From an uncultured Lachnospiraceae bacterium (GTDB taxonomy: Bacteria; Bacillota; Clostridia; Lachnospirales; Lachnospiraceae): 64,000 bases of DNA. The notes under the pieces are model-generated. The model saw only the letters and a list, made by a program, of their open reading frames with translations, was not told the origin of the DNA and did not search any database. The stretch lies in NCBI GenBank assembly GCA_934352055.1, contig CAKRJY010000002.1, positions 124,001 to 188,000 of the forward strand. The letters run 5' to 3'. Positions 62,821 to 64,000 of the stretch are shown here, piece after piece (positions within the stretch are counted from its first letter, which is position 1; each line of letters starts with the position of its first letter). Position numbers and translations under genes: made by a program.

Positions 62821-64000
62821 TTGTTACGAAGGAAAGTATGTCAGATTGGCATGGCATTTCTCCTTGGTGCAGGATGGTTTGTATATGATAGTCACTGGTG
62901 GTGCGTGGCATTTGTGGTGTATATGGGAGGCCTGTATGCAGGTCTTCGACCACATTTGCTTTGCACTGTGCAGCGGCGAAAACGCTTTTTGTGTGTTGCA
63001 CTTGCTTTTTTATGTGGAAGTGTTGTGGGAGAGATAGCGGTACAACGGCAAAAAGAACAGCATTCCTTTTTGCAAAAGGACCGGGTGGTCCAATTTCAAG
63101 GGGAAATTTACAAAAAAGAGAGAAAGGCGGATCAGCCGGTTTACTATTTGCGAGATGTCATCTTGCAAGATCAAAAAGAGCAGATCAAATGCTCTTCTAT
63201 TATTCTATATCCGGATTCGGATGATGATACCATTGGAACAATTTACATTGGAAAAGCAAAAATAACGCCATTTCGACAAGCGCGCAATGACGGTAATTTT
63301 GATGAAAAAATATATTATGAGAGTAACGGAATCGCAGCCGGCTTAGAAGATGCTACGATATACAAAAAGATACCCTCACGTCGTTATGTGCGCATAAAGT
63401 TATATGAACTGCAGCAGAACATAGCGGCTGTGTATGGACAGTATCTGTTTGGCGAGGAAAGCGGAGTGTTGCAGACACTTGCATTGGGAGAAAAAGGCGA
63501 ACTTGATACAGATGCCAAGGCGCTATATCAGATGGCGGGGCTATCCCACATTCTTGCAATATCAGGGCTTCATATTTCTGTCGTTGGCATGGCAATTTAT
63601 CGTCTGCTGCGAAAAAGGGGAATGTCTTTCTTGGGAGCAGGGATGTTGGCAGGTATTCTGGTACTGCTTTATGGCATGATGACCGGAATGAGTCCTTCGA
63701 CAAAGCGGGCGATTGTGATGTATTTGTTTTACCTTTTGGCAAATGTATGGGGAGAAGTGTACGATTCCGCAAGTGCGCTTATGTTTGCAGCAATCGGAAT
63801 GGTGGCAACAAATCCGTTCGCAATGAAAAATGCGGGGGTGATTTTTTCATTTGCAGCTGTTCTTGGCGTGATTTCGTTTGCAAATCCATTCGTATCCTGC
63901 TTACAAAGAGGAAAAAAGAGATGGCTGGATGCGTTTGTATTTGCACTGGGATTGCAGTTGTTTACGCTGCCGCTCGTTGCAAGATTTTATTATGAAATTC
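62821..64000 (+). CDS. comEC: ComEC/Rec2 family DNA uptake channel, 3'-truncated by the window edge
   Basis: The frame is open from TTG at 62821 to the end of the window. AGGAGG lies 5 nt before the TTG. The roughly 393 residues seen comprise two or three N-terminal membrane segments, an extracellular OB-fold-like DUF4131 region (about 75-190) and the start of the Competence domain with GLSHILAISGLHISVVG, followed by GMMTGMSPSTKRAIVM. ComEC forms the channel by which single-stranded DNA enters the cytoplasm. The rest of the membrane domain and any metallo-beta-lactamase domain lie beyond the window. Confidence 0.9.
   Translation, partial: MLRRKVCQIGMAFLLGAGWFVYDSHWWCVAFVVYMGGLYAGLRPHLLCTVQRRKRFLCVALAFLCGSVVGEIAVQRQKEQHSFLQKDRVVQFQGEIYKKERKADQPVYYLRDVILQDQKEQIKCSSIILYPDSDDDTIGTIYIGKAKITPFRQARNDGNFDEKIYYESNGIAAGLEDATIYKKIPSRRYVRIKLYELQQNIAAVYGQYLFGEESGVLQTLALGEKGELDTDAKALYQMAGLSHILAISGLHISVVGMAIYRLLRKRGMSFLGAGMLAGILVLLYGMMTGMSPSTKRAIVMYLFYLLANVWGEVYDSASALMFAAIGMVATNPFAMKNAGVIFSFAAVLGVISFANPFVSCLQRGKKRWLDAFVFALGLQLFTLPLVARFYYEI

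Noticed and set aside
1..64000. tRNA, rRNA, CRISPR array or prophage genes
   Set aside because: None were seen on either strand when reading the intergenic spaces; no cloverleaf, repeat-spacer pattern or phage protein was recognised.

Overview
The window reads as a chromosomal segment of a Gram-positive anaerobe of the Clostridia, most likely Lachnospiraceae. Signs of this are strong AGGAGG-type ribosome binding sites, class III fructose-bisphosphatase, AddAB in place of RecBCD, pyruvate:ferredoxin oxidoreductase, a CBS-type inorganic pyrophosphatase, a 1414-residue activase/dehydratase fusion of the anaerobic hydroxyacyl-CoA type, and DUF4364, DUF6465 and DUF975 family genes. Genus cannot be fixed from the sequence alone. 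No rRNA, tRNA, CRISPR array, phage genes or transposase were seen. Most of the segment is ordinary core genome; the unusual material is in the spaces between genes.

Layout. 1-2515: end of a cell-wall amidase gene and a convergent ABC-F ATPase gene. 2910-8753: a six-gene operon carrying the general PTS proteins HPr and Enzyme I together with nagB, nagA, a IIA-Glc protein and a NagE-type EIICB, i.e. uptake of N-acetylglucosamine and its conversion to fructose-6-phosphate. 8826-13420: an aldose epimerase and nifJ. 13492-18278: a region with two roughly 575-bp imperfect palindromes (element A 13492-14069, element B 17108-17677) and a related REP-like fragment (18225-18278) between a coiled-coil membrane protein, ppaC, a flavin reductase, a DUF4364 gene and malic enzyme. 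19642-24514: rho, rpmE, a DUF1385 protein, prmC and prfA. 24651-34565: a DUF975 protein, addB-addA, a small acidic protein, a PrsA-like lipoprotein and an Ala/Lys-rich DUF6465 protein. 34638-42219: TetR regulator divergent from a MATE exporter, an aldo/keto reductase, a CIRCE operator with htpG, and a PAS-GGDEF-EAL protein. 42277-52302: the giant activase/dehydratase protein, a rhomboid-like protein without the catalytic motif, glnS, a DUF2225 protein and fbp. 52406-58907: argG divergent from argC-GNAT-argJ-argB-argD, with an ARG-box-like palindrome between them. 59033-64000: comEA, a two-component system, a GerMN lipoprotein and the start of comEC, a competence locus interrupted by a regulatory pair.

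The best candidate for something undescribed is the pair of foldback elements A and B. Each folds over its whole length into a hairpin with a three-way junction at the tip whose two small hairpins share a loop consensus, ACAWGGAYGT. At least seven base pairs differ between A and B in a compensatory way, with both partners changed. B lies almost exactly between two convergent stop codons, and its ends look like the intrinsic terminators of both neighbouring genes. The elements may be non-autonomous mobile palindromes, structured RNAs, or both. Other points worth a look are an HPr with lysine at the usual Ser46 site, an ABC-F with a degenerate second nucleotide site, a CIRCE that also looks like a terminator, and palindromes in the leader of the giant activase gene.
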